A stretch of DNA of 64,000 nt, taken from assembly GCA_903829325.1 (NCBI GenBank), contig CAIKPM010000062.1, forward strand, positions 1 through 64,000, written 5' to 3'. This DNA is from an uncultured bacterium (lineage in GTDB: Bacteria; Vulcanimicrobiota; Vulcanimicrobiia; Vulcanimicrobiales; Vulcanimicrobiaceae). This document shows positions 52,569 to 64,000 of this stretch, piece after piece (the first letter of the stretch is position 1; the number at the start of each line of letters is the position of its first letter). A program made the position numbers and the translations under genes. The notes under the pieces are model-generated. The model had not been told where the DNA came from, ran no database searches, and saw nothing but the letters and a program-made list of their open reading frames with translations.

Positions 52569-53915
52569 TCACGTCACTATCGGAAGCTCCGCATCGCGGA
52601 GCGCTTGTACTAAGGCAGTAAATTGCTCTTCAAAGATAAGGTAGCCTTTTACCGTGGATGCAGCCAGCGATAGCGACCAGCTCGTACCGGCACCATCAAT
52701 CCGGGCATATAGCCGCGCTGGCAAGAAACCAAACGAAATGCACAAGCCTGCCAAAAGCACGAAAGCACCCACACCAACCAATGGGATACCTGGATCAAAA
52801 CGATATTGATACCCCGTGTATAAACGCGTTTGGAGTGGCCGAAGGACAAAGCCGCCCCCGACATCCGCGTCACGACCAAATGGAACGAGGACATCACCCA
52901 GCTTGGTCGCCCCGTCGTAAACCGTCAGGATGACTCCAGGGTTATTCGGCCTTGGATCGAGAGTCGGCAAGCCGTCCGATCCAATTGTTCCAACGAATCG
53001 AGCGTATTGAATGGTGCGAGTTGTACCCGGCAGCACGAACGACGCGCCCTCTTGTACGGGTGCGGCCGCCAGCTTTGCCAAGACATGGCGCTCCTGAGTC
53101 ACACGAAACTGGGTCGCAACGCCATAGGCCGCTTGATAGACCGCTACACCGTCGAGGTCGAGAGGATGATTGACCCGCAACGTGGCGCTCCGCAAGACAC
53201 CGTCGTGCGCACGTACGTGCAACCGTGACACATAATCAATCGGCTGATAAACGATTCCGCCTTTGGTGACAATCGGCTCAATCTGGTAAAGAAAAGAATC
53301 GAGGTGCAAGGTCGCGCCCGTTTGCGGGATCGTCACCGTACTGCCCACCATCGTGGTGAGTTCACCGCTATAGCCGCGCGCCCAATACACGCATGTGCCT
53401 GCTGCAATCAGCACAAAACCAACATGGGCGACTAACACTCCACGCCGTGCCCAATTCGCCTTATCGGCAAACGTCCACTCGACCGCATCCAGGGTGCGTA
53501 AGCGAATACTCCAGCCACGACTACGCAAAAATTCCTGTAAGCGCTCACGTAAGACCGCTTCTTCTCCGTGCCACGCGATGCGGGCATTTAATGCCATTTT
53601 TTCAATCTGAACAGCACGCAACGGGGGCAAGCGCGCGGGAATAACTCGCCGAAACGTGCACACCGCAAGCGACACAAGAATAGCCGCGATCACACCAAGA
53701 TACGCATTGCTATGATATATCGTATCCGCATGAAGGCGCAAAATACAGCGGGCCAATGTCGCCGGATACGTTGAAAAATAATACGCTGGTTCGCGCCCCT
53801 GATCGATAATGACACCGATAAACGTCAGGACACCCCAAAACGCGAAAAGCGAGACCGCGAACAATACGTCAGAAAAAAGTCGAAGAAATTTTTCTCGCCA
53901 AACGAGCACGTTCAT
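52569..53915 (-). CDS. resB: Cytochrome c biogenesis protein ResB/Ccs1
   Basis: 448 residues. Membrane helices near 15-38, 70-90, 160-180 and 380-402; the large extracytoplasmic loop (about 185-375) has the ResB pattern YQIEPIVTKGGIVYQPIDYVSRLHV...VNHPLDLDGVAVYQAAYG and RYDFDPGIPLVGVGAF-like RFDPGIPLVGVGAFVLLAGL. The partner CcsA follows at once. The start overlaps the tatC stop (ATGA). Confidence 0.92.
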   Translation of the reverse strand: MNVLVWREKFLRLFSDVLFAVSLFAFWGVLTFIGVIIDQGREPAYYFSTYPATLARCILRLHADTIYHSNAYLGVIAAILVSLAVCTFRRVIPARLPPLRAVQIEKMALNARIAWHGEEAVLRERLQEFLRSRGWSIRLRTLDAVEWTFADKANWARRGVLVAHVGFVLIAAGTCVYWARGYSGELTTMVGSTVTIPQTGATLHLDSFLYQIEPIVTKGGIVYQPIDYVSRLHVRAHDGVLRSATLRVNHPLDLDGVAVYQAAYGVATQFRVTQERHVLAKLAAAPVQEGASFVLPGTTRTIQYARFVGTIGSDGLPTLDPRPNNPGVILTVYDGATKLGDVLVPFGRDADVGGGFVLRPLQTRLYTGYQYRFDPGIPLVGVGAFVLLAGLCISFGFLPARLYARIDGAGTSWSLSLAASTVKGYLIFEEQFTALVQALRDAELPIVT

Positions 53916-54670
53916 TCCGTTTTGGTTCCCTCTTTACTCCAAGTTTTGCTCAGAACAGCAATAACGGCGATGCTCAATTCATACAGCACATACATGGGCA
54001 CAGCGAGCATTAACATCGTGAGCGGGGAACCGTCGGGTGCGGCAATGCCACCCACAATCAACATACCCATGAGTGCATAACGACGCGCTCGCCGTAACCC
54101 CTCAACCTGAACCAAGCCAACCCGCGCACAAGCAAGCAGCACCACGGGCGTTTGAAAAATAACAGCAAACGCAAAAAACAATATTAAAATCAGGTTGAGT
54201 GTAGGACCTATACCAAAAGTCGCCTCAGCAATTGCGCTCGTCATGTTCAATAACGCGCTCACGACCCGCGGTAAAATCAAGGCATGGCAAAACCAAATTC
54301 CGACCACAGCTAACAAGAACGTCGGAACCAAGTACGCATAAACCCGACGCCGTGTCTTTGGGTGTATTGCCGGTACGGCAAACATCCAGATCTGGTACAG
54401 AATAACCGGAAAGCTGAGGACGATGCCACCGAAAAGCGCGAAACGAAATTCCGCACCAATCACATCGGTCGGACCGAACGCATGTAATGTTATCCCGGGA
54501 AAATACCAGGCGACCAAGGTATGGATAATCCACGGCGCTGGCCCAAACAGACCAAGTGCGCAGATGCCAACAGTAACCACGCATACCAACAACCGCTGAC
54601 GCAACTCGCGCAAGTGCTCAACTAACGTCATCTCGCCGGTATCCCAAACGATCTCGGCCAGTCGAGACAT
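53912..54670 (-). CDS. tatC: Sec-independent translocase subunit TatC
   Basis: 252 residues with six membrane helices. The family start MTLVEHLRELRQRLLVCVV (E-H-L-x-E-L-R), FRFALFGGIVLSFPVILYQIWMFAVPAI and the C-terminal RRARRYALMGMLIVGGIAAPDGSPLTMLMLAVPMYVLYELSI are present. It is the twin-arginine receptor. The start codon overlaps the tatA stop (TAATG). Confidence 0.96.
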   Translation of the reverse strand: MSRLAEIVWDTGEMTLVEHLRELRQRLLVCVVTVGICALGLFGPAPWIIHTLVAWYFPGITLHAFGPTDVIGAEFRFALFGGIVLSFPVILYQIWMFAVPAIHPKTRRRVYAYLVPTFLLAVVGIWFCHALILPRVVSALLNMTSAIAEATFGIGPTLNLILILFFAFAVIFQTPVVLLACARVGLVQVEGLRRARRYALMGMLIVGGIAAPDGSPLTMLMLAVPMYVLYELSIAVIAVLSKTWSKEGTKTE

Positions 54671-54846
54671 TATTTTTCTGGCTGTCCTGGGTCAACCGGT
54701 GGCTTCTCGGGTGCCGCTTCTTCTTGCCCCCGCAAAAATTCTTTTTTCGCCAAGCCAGCGCTACGCGCCAGTTTCGGCAACTTATCGGCTCCGAAGAGCA
54801 GAACTGCTACTCCGACAATCGCCGCAACTTCCATCGTTCCGAGCAT
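54670..54846 (-). CDS. tatA: Sec-independent translocase subunit TatA/TatB family
   Basis: 58 residues: MLGTMEVAAIVGVAVLLFGADKLPKLARSAG followed by an amphipathic, then acidic/proline-rich tail (EEAAPEKPPVDPGQPEK). The hydrophobic helix, F-G-x-x-K-L-P hinge and amphipathic helix are the TatA hallmark. It oligomerises to form the twin-arginine pore with TatC, encoded with a 1-nt TAATG overlap. It lies 6 nt after the polyprenyl synthase gene. Confidence 0.93.
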   Translation of the reverse strand: MLGTMEVAAIVGVAVLLFGADKLPKLARSAGLAKKEFLRGQEEAAPEKPPVDPGQPEK

Positions 54847-54852
54847 ACAAGA

Positions 54853-55797
54853 CTACCTTTCCAAACTTTCAACTAAATCGATAAACGGTTGACGCTGGGC
54901 CGGATCCAACGGCTGCAAGGCCTCCACAGCTTCACCTAATGTGGCCCGCACCAGGGCACGACTCTCGGCAAGCGCAGATCCATCCAAGACATTTTTGATT
55001 GCCTGCTCGCGAGCACTCGCATCCCCAGCATAATAAGCCAGCAGCGCTTCTTTGGTTGCAATCTCAGGATCTGACAGAGCATAGATCACAGGCAACGTCA
55101 CTTTGTGTTCCCAGATATCGTGACCGACTGGCTTGCCAAGCTCGGTTTGATTCCCAACAAAATCGAGTAAATCATCATACATCTGAAATGCCATGCCAAA
55201 CAGTTCAGCAAAACGCGTCAACGCAGCAATCTCTTCTGGATTTCCCCCACCCATGATGGCACCACATCGAGCTGCCGCAACAAAAAGCGATGCGGTTTTC
55301 TTGGTAATAATCTCGCGATAACCCATTATATCTAGGGTGATATTATCCAGCGAGCGTAACTGCAGCACTTCCCCGTCACAAATATCCGCTAAGGTGGCAG
55401 AGAGAATATGCGGGATCGGTGCAGGATAGGCCGATGTGACATTTTTAAAAATCCAAGCAAAGAGATAATCACCCGCAAGGACACTGATGCGATTACCAAA
55501 ATCGACGGCAGTTGCATTGACGCCACGGCGTTGATCGGCCTGGTCCACAACGTCGTCGTGAATCAATGTTGCCACATGAATAAGCTCAATATAGGCAGCG
55601 AGCTCCAGATGAGCTTCAACATCAGCACCAACCGCCTGAGCGGCCAATAACGTCAATCTTGGCCGCAAACGCTTGCCACCAGCTGCAAGCATGCGACGAA
55701 TTGCTTCAGTGATCAATGCATTATCTGTCGCAAACGAGGCACGAAAAAAATCGTCGATCCTCGTGCGTAAATCTACCTGATTGGGCGCAGTGCTCAT
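54853..55797 (-). CDS. Polyprenyl diphosphate synthase (quinone side chain)
   Basis: 314 residues of the trans-isoprenyl synthase family. First aspartate-rich motif DDVVD at 81-85 within LIHDDVVDQADQRRG; second motif DDLLD within FQMYDDLLDFVGNQ. GGKRLRPRL near residue 41 binds diphosphate. With menG directly upstream (ATGA overlap), it most likely makes the side chain of menaquinone (heptaprenyl- or octaprenyl-type). Product length cannot be told by eye. Confidence 0.92.
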   Translation of the reverse strand: MSTAPNQVDLRTRIDDFFRASFATDNALITEAIRRMLAAGGKRLRPRLTLLAAQAVGADVEAHLELAAYIELIHVATLIHDDVVDQADQRRGVNATAVDFGNRISVLAGDYLFAWIFKNVTSAYPAPIPHILSATLADICDGEVLQLRSLDNITLDIMGYREIITKKTASLFVAAARCGAIMGGGNPEEIAALTRFAELFGMAFQMYDDLLDFVGNQTELGKPVGHDIWEHKVTLPVIYALSDPEIATKEALLAYYAGDASAREQAIKNVLDGSALAESRALVRATLGEAVEALQPLDPAQRQPFIDLVESLER

Positions 55798-56492
55798 GGT
55801 GCCGCGCCAACGTGTAAGGCGATAGCCCCGCCGGCTAATGCGATCGAGCGCACCTCAATAAAGCCTGCAGCGCGAAAACGGTCAGCCAACTCGTGGGTCG
55901 GGGGAAAATTGGTCAGTGAACTCGGCAAATATCGATAAGCAGCCTTTGCCCCTCCAAACAGCCCACCAAGCAAAGGAACCAATCCATAAAAATACGCCCG
56001 GAACATCGCGCGAAAGAATGGATTTGGCGCCTGAGAAACATCCAAGTTGACAAAACGCCGACCCGGGTGCAACACGCGTTTTACTTCACGCAAGCAACCG
56101 TCTAAATCAACAACATTGCGCATTGAAAAGCCCATAATCGCACCATCGAAGGAATCGTCGGGGTAAGGCAAGGCTAACACATCGCCCTCGACAAAGCTGA
56201 TCTGCTGGGCATTCGCGATCGCCAAAGCACGCCGTCGAGCGCCCTCGAGCATGGGCGTACAAAAATCCAACCCAACAATCTGCGTGGTTGGATCCCGTTT
56301 CAAGAGTTGAAAGCTGACGTCACCGGTACCGCAACATAAATCGATCACCGACGACTTTGGCCCCAAAGCCAATTCACGGACAGCGCGCCTGCGCCACTGT
56401 TCATCGATGCCAGCCGTGAGCAAACGATTGACAAAATCATAACGTGGTGCGACCGATGCGAACATCTCTCGCACATAAAGTGCTTTATCCAT
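55794..56492 (-). CDS. menG: Demethylmenaquinone methyltransferase MenG/UbiE
   Basis: 232 residues. VREMFASVAPRYDFVNRLLTAGIDEQWRRRAV is the UbiE/MenG start. The SAM motif VIDLCCGTGDVSFQLL and the second signature RVLHPGRRFVNLDVSQ follow. It performs the last methylation of menaquinone; ubiquinone is less likely given System II cytochrome maturation nearby, but not excluded. It heads the minus-strand operon menG-polyprenyl synthase-tatA-tatC-resB-ccsA. Confidence 0.92.
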   Translation of the reverse strand: MDKALYVREMFASVAPRYDFVNRLLTAGIDEQWRRRAVRELALGPKSSVIDLCCGTGDVSFQLLKRDPTTQIVGLDFCTPMLEGARRRALAIANAQQISFVEGDVLALPYPDDSFDGAIMGFSMRNVVDLDGCLREVKRVLHPGRRFVNLDVSQAPNPFFRAMFRAYFYGLVPLLGGLFGGAKAAYRYLPSSLTNFPPTHELADRFRAAGFIEVRSIALAGGAIALHVGAAP

Positions 56493-56573
56493 AGCGTACC
56501 ATAGCCACTTCGCTCTTCAGAGGAACGAGTACTTCACCTCAAGATTGAAAGCACTCTCGGCGATACTCTCTCT

Positions 56574-57767
56574 ATGCAGGAGCAAAACCCTAACCACCCA
56601 CGCCCTCTCCTTGGCGCTGAAGCGTTCTCAGGCTCGGGCGACCCACGCCGCTTCATCGTCAATCTGATCGGCATACTGGGCTTCGTCGCGATAGTACTCG
56701 CTAGCCATTCACAGCACTACTCAGATTTTTCGGTATTCTTTACCGCAGGCAACCTCGTAGGCAGCCGTGTGATCGAACACCTAGCCACCGTGAGAGCCTG
56801 GCAGATGAACCACCACCTCCTCCATGGAGCGTTTGTGTACCCGTTCGGTTTCGCATGGCTCTATGCGGGGTGCAAGCTCCTACCCATTCGCCTGGCAGAT
56901 GTCATCATGATCGCGGTGAACATCGTGCTAGCAGCACTCCTTTCACAACTCCTAGCACGCCGCTTTCAGCTCCAACCCGCTCTTGCGCTCTTGCTCACGT
57001 TTGCCTGGACGCCAGTCATTATCACCATCATCTACGGCCAGACGAGCATCCTTGCACTGCTCGTGGTCCTCGCGGCATGGCATGCGCTCAGACACAACAA
57101 TGATTTTTTGGCAGGGGTAGCCATCGGCTTCCTCTTCTATAAGCCTACCTATGCGTTGCCATTTTTTGCCTGGAGTTGCGTGAATCAACGCTGGAAAATC
57201 AGCTTGGGCGCGGTGCTCTGGCTTCCAATCTGGTACCTCTTAGGGATCAGCGCAACCGCAGGGGACATACGCTGGCCGCTCGCTTGGATACAAAATCTCG
57301 CGGGATATCATGCCAGCGATACCCACTATAACCAGGCGGCTTTCGTAGGCCTACCCGGCATTCTCGAACATATGGGTTTACCGCTTTTTGTCGTGCTGCC
57401 GTTGGTCACAACGCTGTTCACCATCCTTATAGTGCGCACGCGGGCGCAGCCAATCGAGCAGACCTTCATGCTTACGAGCGCATTGATTCCCGCGCTCACG
57501 CCACACGCGTTAGGCTATGACGCGACGCTCACCCTGCCAGCGTTGCTGACTGCATGCCTGAGCACTCGCACCTTGCCGCCACGCTCATTTTTCCTCGCCT
57601 ACGCAATCGGACTCGGGTGGATTTTTTCGAACGTTATCGGCTTTGATATGCTGTCTATTCCGATCTTTTTTACTCCCTTTGCACTCATGCGACCACAAGG
57701 AAGTCTCCCAGCAAGCAGTGTCGAACGGGCGATCTCAAAGGGAGGACTCCATGCCGAACATCTTTGA
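56574..57767 (+). CDS. Glycosyltransferase family 87 (DUF2029)-like membrane protein
   Basis: 397 residues with about ten hydrophobic helices. The pattern SDFSVFFTAGNLV...HHLLHGAFVYPFGFAWLYAGCKLLP and FYKPTYALPFFAWSCVNQRW...GYHASDTHYNQAAFVG fits the GT87/DUF2029 group, where known members transfer mannose from polyprenyl-phosphate mannose. The N-terminal 25 residues are polar. Its end overlaps the next gene by 17 nt, suggesting a joint function. The donor and acceptor here are unknown. Confidence 0.72.
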   Translation: MQEQNPNHPRPLLGAEAFSGSGDPRRFIVNLIGILGFVAIVLASHSQHYSDFSVFFTAGNLVGSRVIEHLATVRAWQMNHHLLHGAFVYPFGFAWLYAGCKLLPIRLADVIMIAVNIVLAALLSQLLARRFQLQPALALLLTFAWTPVIITIIYGQTSILALLVVLAAWHALRHNNDFLAGVAIGFLFYKPTYALPFFAWSCVNQRWKISLGAVLWLPIWYLLGISATAGDIRWPLAWIQNLAGYHASDTHYNQAAFVGLPGILEHMGLPLFVVLPLVTTLFTILIVRTRAQPIEQTFMLTSALIPALTPHALGYDATLTLPALLTACLSTRTLPPRSFFLAYAIGLGWIFSNVIGFDMLSIPIFFTPFALMRPQGSLPASSVERAISKGGLHAEHL

Positions 57768-58617
57768 ACAATCGCTCCTCAACGAAACCGAACGTCGCAA
57801 CGCGATGTTTGCTGGTGACATTTTTCGCGAGCATCCCACACGAGCATGGAGCGCGCTCGCTGACTTTGCCCGAGCACGCATCGCCCAGCATTTTGGCAAC
57901 CTCGACCCGCGCCGGGCGCAGCATGAACTCAGCGTCGAATCCTTTGTACAGCTGGTTGCCGGACTCAAAACCGATTTCACCAACCATCCAGAAACAAAAC
58001 AACTGGTACGCGCAGTGCTCACCGAGACTGGACACGACGTCCCGTCGACCGTCTTCGACGTACCACGTCTGCGCGTTGTGACTTCGGATGGCTATCTCAG
58101 TGCTGGCGTTGGTTACGCGTATAAAACTCACCGCGACACCTGGTACGCAGCACCAAGCTGCCAAGTGAATTGGTGGGCTTCTCTGTATGATCTTGAACCA
58201 AGCCAATCTTTGACGTTCTACCCAGCATTTTTCACACGTCCGTGTGCAAATACCTCAGCCGAATTTGATTACGATGATTGGCAACGCAACGGCCGTACGT
58301 CCGCCGTCCGCCAAATCAGCAAAGACACCCGGCAACATCCTCTCCCGCTCGTAGACCTACCCGAAGCAGAAGCGATTCGTCTTGTCATGCCTGCCGACCA
58401 CTACGTGCAATTTTCTGCCGCACAACTCCATCGCACCACGCCTAACAGCTCAGGATTGACCCGCTTCTCTATTGATTTCCGCACCATCAATCTTCAAGAC
58501 TACGAACTGCAGCGCGGGGCACCTAATGCAGATAATGCTTCTCGCGGCTCAACGATCAGCGATTTTTTACGGGCAACCGACTTCTCACCACTGATGCCGC
58601 AGCTTTCATCGGTATAA
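57751..58617 (+). CDS. 2-oxoglutarate/Fe(II)-dependent oxygenase-like protein
   Basis: 288 residues from the ATG at 57751, with GGAGG 6 nt upstream (57740-57744); the open frame reaches farther back but lacks a site. The iron facial triad is visible: His127-x-Asp129 in YKTHRDTWY and His227 in AAQLHRTTPN, followed by Arg238 in LTRFSIDFR, the usual 2-oxoglutarate anchor. It probably hydroxylates a small molecule or sugar in the cytoplasm. It lies between a glycosyltransferase and a TylF-type methyltransferase, pointing to tailoring of a glycan or natural product. Confidence 0.78.
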   Translation: MPNIFEQSLLNETERRNAMFAGDIFREHPTRAWSALADFARARIAQHFGNLDPRRAQHELSVESFVQLVAGLKTDFTNHPETKQLVRAVLTETGHDVPSTVFDVPRLRVVTSDGYLSAGVGYAYKTHRDTWYAAPSCQVNWWASLYDLEPSQSLTFYPAFFTRPCANTSAEFDYDDWQRNGRTSAVRQISKDTRQHPLPLVDLPEAEAIRLVMPADHYVQFSAAQLHRTTPNSSGLTRFSIDFRTINLQDYELQRGAPNADNASRGSTISDFLRATDFSPLMPQLSSV

Positions 58618-58620
58618 CGA

Positions 58621-59406
58621 GTGGAATTCGATCCGGCCGCCAGCACCCATGATCCGCGTACACAAAGCTCTTTTGATGTAGAACATCGGATCAAACGCAA
58701 TCAGCAATACGCTCAAAGCCCCGGTTCTTGGATGCTGAAACTCGAGAGTTTCGCCAAATATGTTCCCCGACAAAGCCTGGCGAGATTTCTCGCCAGGTAT
58801 GAAATGTTCAAATTGATCGAAAATGTTCAGGGGTCGATCGTTGAATGCGGAGTGCAATATGGCGGCGGCCTGATGTCCTTTGCCAATATCAGTACGATTT
58901 GTGAGCCGTATAATTTTCAACGGCGCATCATTGGCTTTGACACCTTTACAGGCTTCCCTGAAGTCAGCGAGACCGACCTCGCTGGGGACCCACAACGCAA
59001 ATCAGAGCATCTAAAAGTTGGCGGGTTCGCCGCTCCCGAGGCGCGTGAGGATCTAGACAAATGGATTGAGCTCTACGATGAAAACCGTTACCTCAATCAT
59101 TTCCCCAAAGTCGAGCTAGTCGTCGGCGACTTTCTGCAAACCTGTGGACCATTCATAGCCGAAAACGCTCACCTCGTTGTCAGCTGCCTCTACTTGGACT
59201 TTGACCTCTACGCACCGACAAAACTCGCTCTAGAAACATTTCTACCGCGTATCCCACGCGGCGGCTTGATCGTCTTCGACGAGCTCAATGAGGCTGTTTT
59301 TCCGGGCGAAACCGTTGCCGCGCTTGAGCTCGACCTGATCCGCACATTAAAAATCCGTCGTTTTCCCTTTGAGCCCCGTATGGCATACGCGATCGTCGGC
59401 GAGTAA
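58621..59406 (+). CDS. TylF/MycF-family SAM-dependent O-methyltransferase
   Basis: 261 residues from a GTG at 58621, 3 nt after the oxygenase stop. The SAM region is VQGSIVECGVQYGGGLMSFA; the second half carries IIGFDTFTGFPEVSETD, the metal-binding YLDFDLYAPTKLALETFLPRIPRGGLIVFDEL and the C-terminal LKIRRFPFEPRMAYAI. TylF and MycF methylate sugar hydroxyls on macrolides with Mg2+. Here the likely target is a sugar hydroxyl, perhaps one created or exposed by the neighbouring enzymes. Confidence 0.85.
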   Translation: MEFDPAASTHDPRTQSSFDVEHRIKRNQQYAQSPGSWMLKLESFAKYVPRQSLARFLARYEMFKLIENVQGSIVECGVQYGGGLMSFANISTICEPYNFQRRIIGFDTFTGFPEVSETDLAGDPQRKSEHLKVGGFAAPEAREDLDKWIELYDENRYLNHFPKVELVVGDFLQTCGPFIAENAHLVVSCLYLDFDLYAPTKLALETFLPRIPRGGLIVFDELNEAVFPGETVAALELDLIRTLKIRRFPFEPRMAYAIVGE

Positions 59407-60295
59407 GCAAAAATATCGAACTGCCCTTGCTGGCTGTCCTCACGAGCGTGATCAGCCTGTATGGGTGTCACGCTTTCATCGTATCAAGCATTTACCGCAG
59501 CACTGAGCACTGCTCACTCGGTTCGGCTCACCGCGTATACGTTGGGAAGCGGCGAGACAGAGCGTGCTCTGATTGCGGCCGCAGCTCATGGGGCAGAGGT
59601 TCGTGTCTCCTTACCCCAACAGGTTTACGACGATCCTAGCGGCGGTATCGCCAAGCATAACGCGAACGAAATTGCCATCCTAAACAGCCACGGCATACAA
59701 GCACAATTAATCGATAACACCGCGATGCATCTCAAAGCGGCGGTCATCGATGGCAGCGCTTTTTATGATGATAGGAACTGGTGTAATGGGGACGATCTTA
59801 TCGTCGATTCTACCAATCCCCAAGACATCGTCGCGACCACAAACGCTCTTGCTGGCGGACCTGCCTCAGTCAGCACCGATGAGATCGCCCTTACCAAAGG
59901 AGCTGCGATCGCCCAAGAAGCGCAACTTCTGACAACGCTTACCGGGCCAATCATGCTCGAGACCGAAAATCTCAGCACCTCATACCTCACCACTCTCCTA
60001 CGTGAACTCGCCGCTCACACTCCCATGCGCATTCTCGTCAAAACGAACGCCCAGCAACCCACACCGCGACTGGCAAAGCTTCTTGCTGCGCTGCAAGCGA
60101 ACGGCGCAGTGATCCACACAACCAACGAAAACGATAAATTCTGCTTAGTCGGCGATCAAGCGTGGATTGGATCCGCCAATGCGTCGGGCGGCGATCCAAA
60201 CATGAGCGATTGGGGTGCCCGCATCACCGACCCTGGCAGTATCGCTCAGATCAGAAGTCGCTTCGAAAAAGCCTGGATTCATAGTCGCCCAACGG

Positions 60296-63076
<2,781 letters not shown>

Positions 63077-63140
63077 AGCAAGACCGTGTTTACGGCTTCT
63101 GGCTCAACTGAGCCTCTTCGCAATTCTTTGGAGGCTAGCA

Positions 63141-63902
63141 ATGCTTGATGTCGCCGCGGTGCGCGCGCTGCTGGGCGGGACCCGCTTTCACGACGTTCAC
63201 CTCGTAGCACAAACAAGCAGTACAAATGATGACGTGTTACCCCTCCTTGCCCGCGCAGATCCCACCCCGCACACGATTGTCGCTGAACATCAAACTCAAG
63301 GCCGAGGACGCAAAAACCGCCACTGGCTTTCGGAACCAGGGAAAAGCCTACTCTGGACGACGACGCTCCCCCCCGTCCCAGTCACGTCGCTCTGGGCGAT
63401 TCCCTTCTGGGTCGCGCTGCGTGTCGCTGAAGGCATCACCGAAGCAACAAGTATTGCCGTCGCGCTCCAATGGCCTAATGATATTTTACTCGACGGACGT
63501 AAACTCGCTGGCATTCTCTGCGTCTCGCGCGTTCATGACGCCGAGGCCGTCGTCGGCTGCGGGGTTGGACTGAATTTTAGCCGCCCAGAAAAAAACTTCG
63601 ATCTAGAACAACCAGCCGCATTCCTCTATGATTACGCGCAGACGACCCGCGAACAAGTTCTCGCGTGTATCTTGCACAGTTTCCATCAAGAATTTGAAAT
63701 GCTCTTTACGCCTACAGATGTGGCGCGTGCATGGGAACAGCGCGCCCGGCTAGCGGGCACGACGTATCGCATTCTCCTCGACGGCACATCACAGCCGTTT
63801 ACTGCGACCGCCAAAAGCCTCGACCCGCAAGGAAGCCTCGTTGTGTATGAGGGCGATCAGGAACGCACGATCCATCTTGGCGACGCGCGGATCATCCGCT
63901 AA
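63141..63902 (+). CDS. birA: Biotin-[acetyl-CoA-carboxylase] ligase BirA, catalytic form without DNA-binding domain
   Basis: 253 residues, too short for the N-terminal helix-turn-helix of bifunctional BirA, so a ligase only. Biotinyl-AMP loop GRGRKNRHW at 54-62, QWPNDILLDGRKLAGIL at 110-126 with catalytic Lys121, and a small C-terminal SH3-like domain (RILLDGTSQPFTATAKSLDPQGSLVVY). The first Lys of the common KWPND motif is Gln110. GGAGG lies 6 nt before the ATG. Confidence 0.94.
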   Translation: MLDVAAVRALLGGTRFHDVHLVAQTSSTNDDVLPLLARADPTPHTIVAEHQTQGRGRKNRHWLSEPGKSLLWTTTLPPVPVTSLWAIPFWVALRVAEGITEATSIAVALQWPNDILLDGRKLAGILCVSRVHDAEAVVGCGVGLNFSRPEKNFDLEQPAAFLYDYAQTTREQVLACILHSFHQEFEMLFTPTDVARAWEQRARLAGTTYRILLDGTSQPFTATAKSLDPQGSLVVYEGDQERTIHLGDARIIR

Positions 63903-63914
63903 GGGAACGCTGAG

Positions 63915-64000
63915 CTAAGACGATTGCTGACGGGCCCGATTACGGCGTTCGCAGGACTCACAAAGATGAGAATCATGCGCATCGATGTCAAAAACGGTCG
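63915..64000 (-). CDS. C-terminal end of an unidentified protein, cut by the window edge
   Basis: The minus strand holds an open frame entering from the right edge and ending with TAG at 63915-63917. The 27 visible residues end HLCESCERRNRARQQSS. The C-x-x-C pair and basic tail suggest half of a zinc site or a C-terminal zinc ribbon. It is convergent with birA. Too little is visible for an assignment, and a non-coding open frame of this length is possible. Confidence 0.4.
   Translation of the reverse strand, partial: TVFDIDAHDSHLCESCERRNRARQQSS

Overview
The window reads as chromosome of a flagellated, piliated, diderm bacterium. An outer-membrane TolC-type channel, a secretin, several lipoproteins and a TatAC system point to two membranes. 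ResB/CcsA (System II cytochrome c maturation), a UbiE/MenG methyltransferase and a polyprenyl diphosphate synthase point to a respiratory chain with menaquinone. The flagellar gene set has a Firmicutes-like flavour (FlbD, the TIGR02530 protein, a YlxF/MgtE_N-like chaperone, a FliY-like FliN, and a YlqG/YlqH-like FliK/FlhB-C pair) inside a diderm. No P- or L-ring gene is seen. This fits a deep non-proteobacterial lineage (Eremiobacterota/Armatimonadota-like is my best guess), but the phylum cannot be fixed from this window.

Layout. 1-140: the end of an IS3-like element that runs off the left edge. 205-6113 (minus): a tightly packed operon of a TolC-like channel, a fused siroheme-decarboxylase-like protein and two paralogous peptide-binding lipoproteins. 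6264-6659: a lone thioesterase. 6679-24130 (minus): a 20-gene flagellar cluster, in transcription order fliF-fliG-fliH-fliI-fliJ-ylxF-fliK-flgD-TIGR02530-flgE-flbD-motA-motB-fliM-fliN-fliO-fliP-fliQ-fliR-flhB. 24263-35031 (minus): comF, ribD, cheR, cheB, fliA (sigma-28), a second FliK/FlhB-C pair, ftsY, a secreted GH125 mannosidase, purA and cysteine dioxygenase. 35093-37665 (plus): an oxidoreductase and a glycosyltransferase-C-like membrane protein. 37655-45813: a Tad (type IVc) pilus locus with a divergent secretin, a 57-residue Flp pilin, a prepilin peptidase, RcpC/CpaB, a TadZ-TadA fusion, TadB and TadC, then a DUF192 gene. 45784-48582 (minus): an unknown membrane protein with a SARP-type regulator. 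48665-51639: an MFS exporter and RecQ. 51647-56492 (minus): menG, polyprenyl synthase, tatA, tatC, resB, ccsA. 56574-60348 (plus): a glycosyltransferase-87, a 2OG-Fe(II) oxygenase, a TylF-type methyltransferase and a degenerate phospholipase-D-like protein. 60296-63076 (minus): ndk, enolase and a lipoprotein. 63141-63902: birA.

The most interesting regulatory signal is a set of three sigma-28-type promoters with identical 28-nt geometry (TAA[A/G] - 16 nt - GCCGATA[G/C]). They lie upstream of fliF, fliK and cheR, and in each the TAA stop codon of the preceding gene is built into the -35 box. The cognate sigma factor (fliA) is encoded in the same window. Other highlights are a perfect 12-bp hairpin with the flbD stop codon in its loop and a 10-codon mini-ORF in the flbD-motA gap, the TadZ-TadA fusion with its non-canonical P-loop, and operator-like repeats in the divergent Tad promoter region.

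No rRNA, tRNA or CRISPR array was recognised. Nothing here is clearly a wholly new system. The least explained units are the TolC/AhbAB/binding-protein operon, the 455-residue membrane protein paired with a SARP regulator, and the GT87/oxygenase/methyltransferase cassette.
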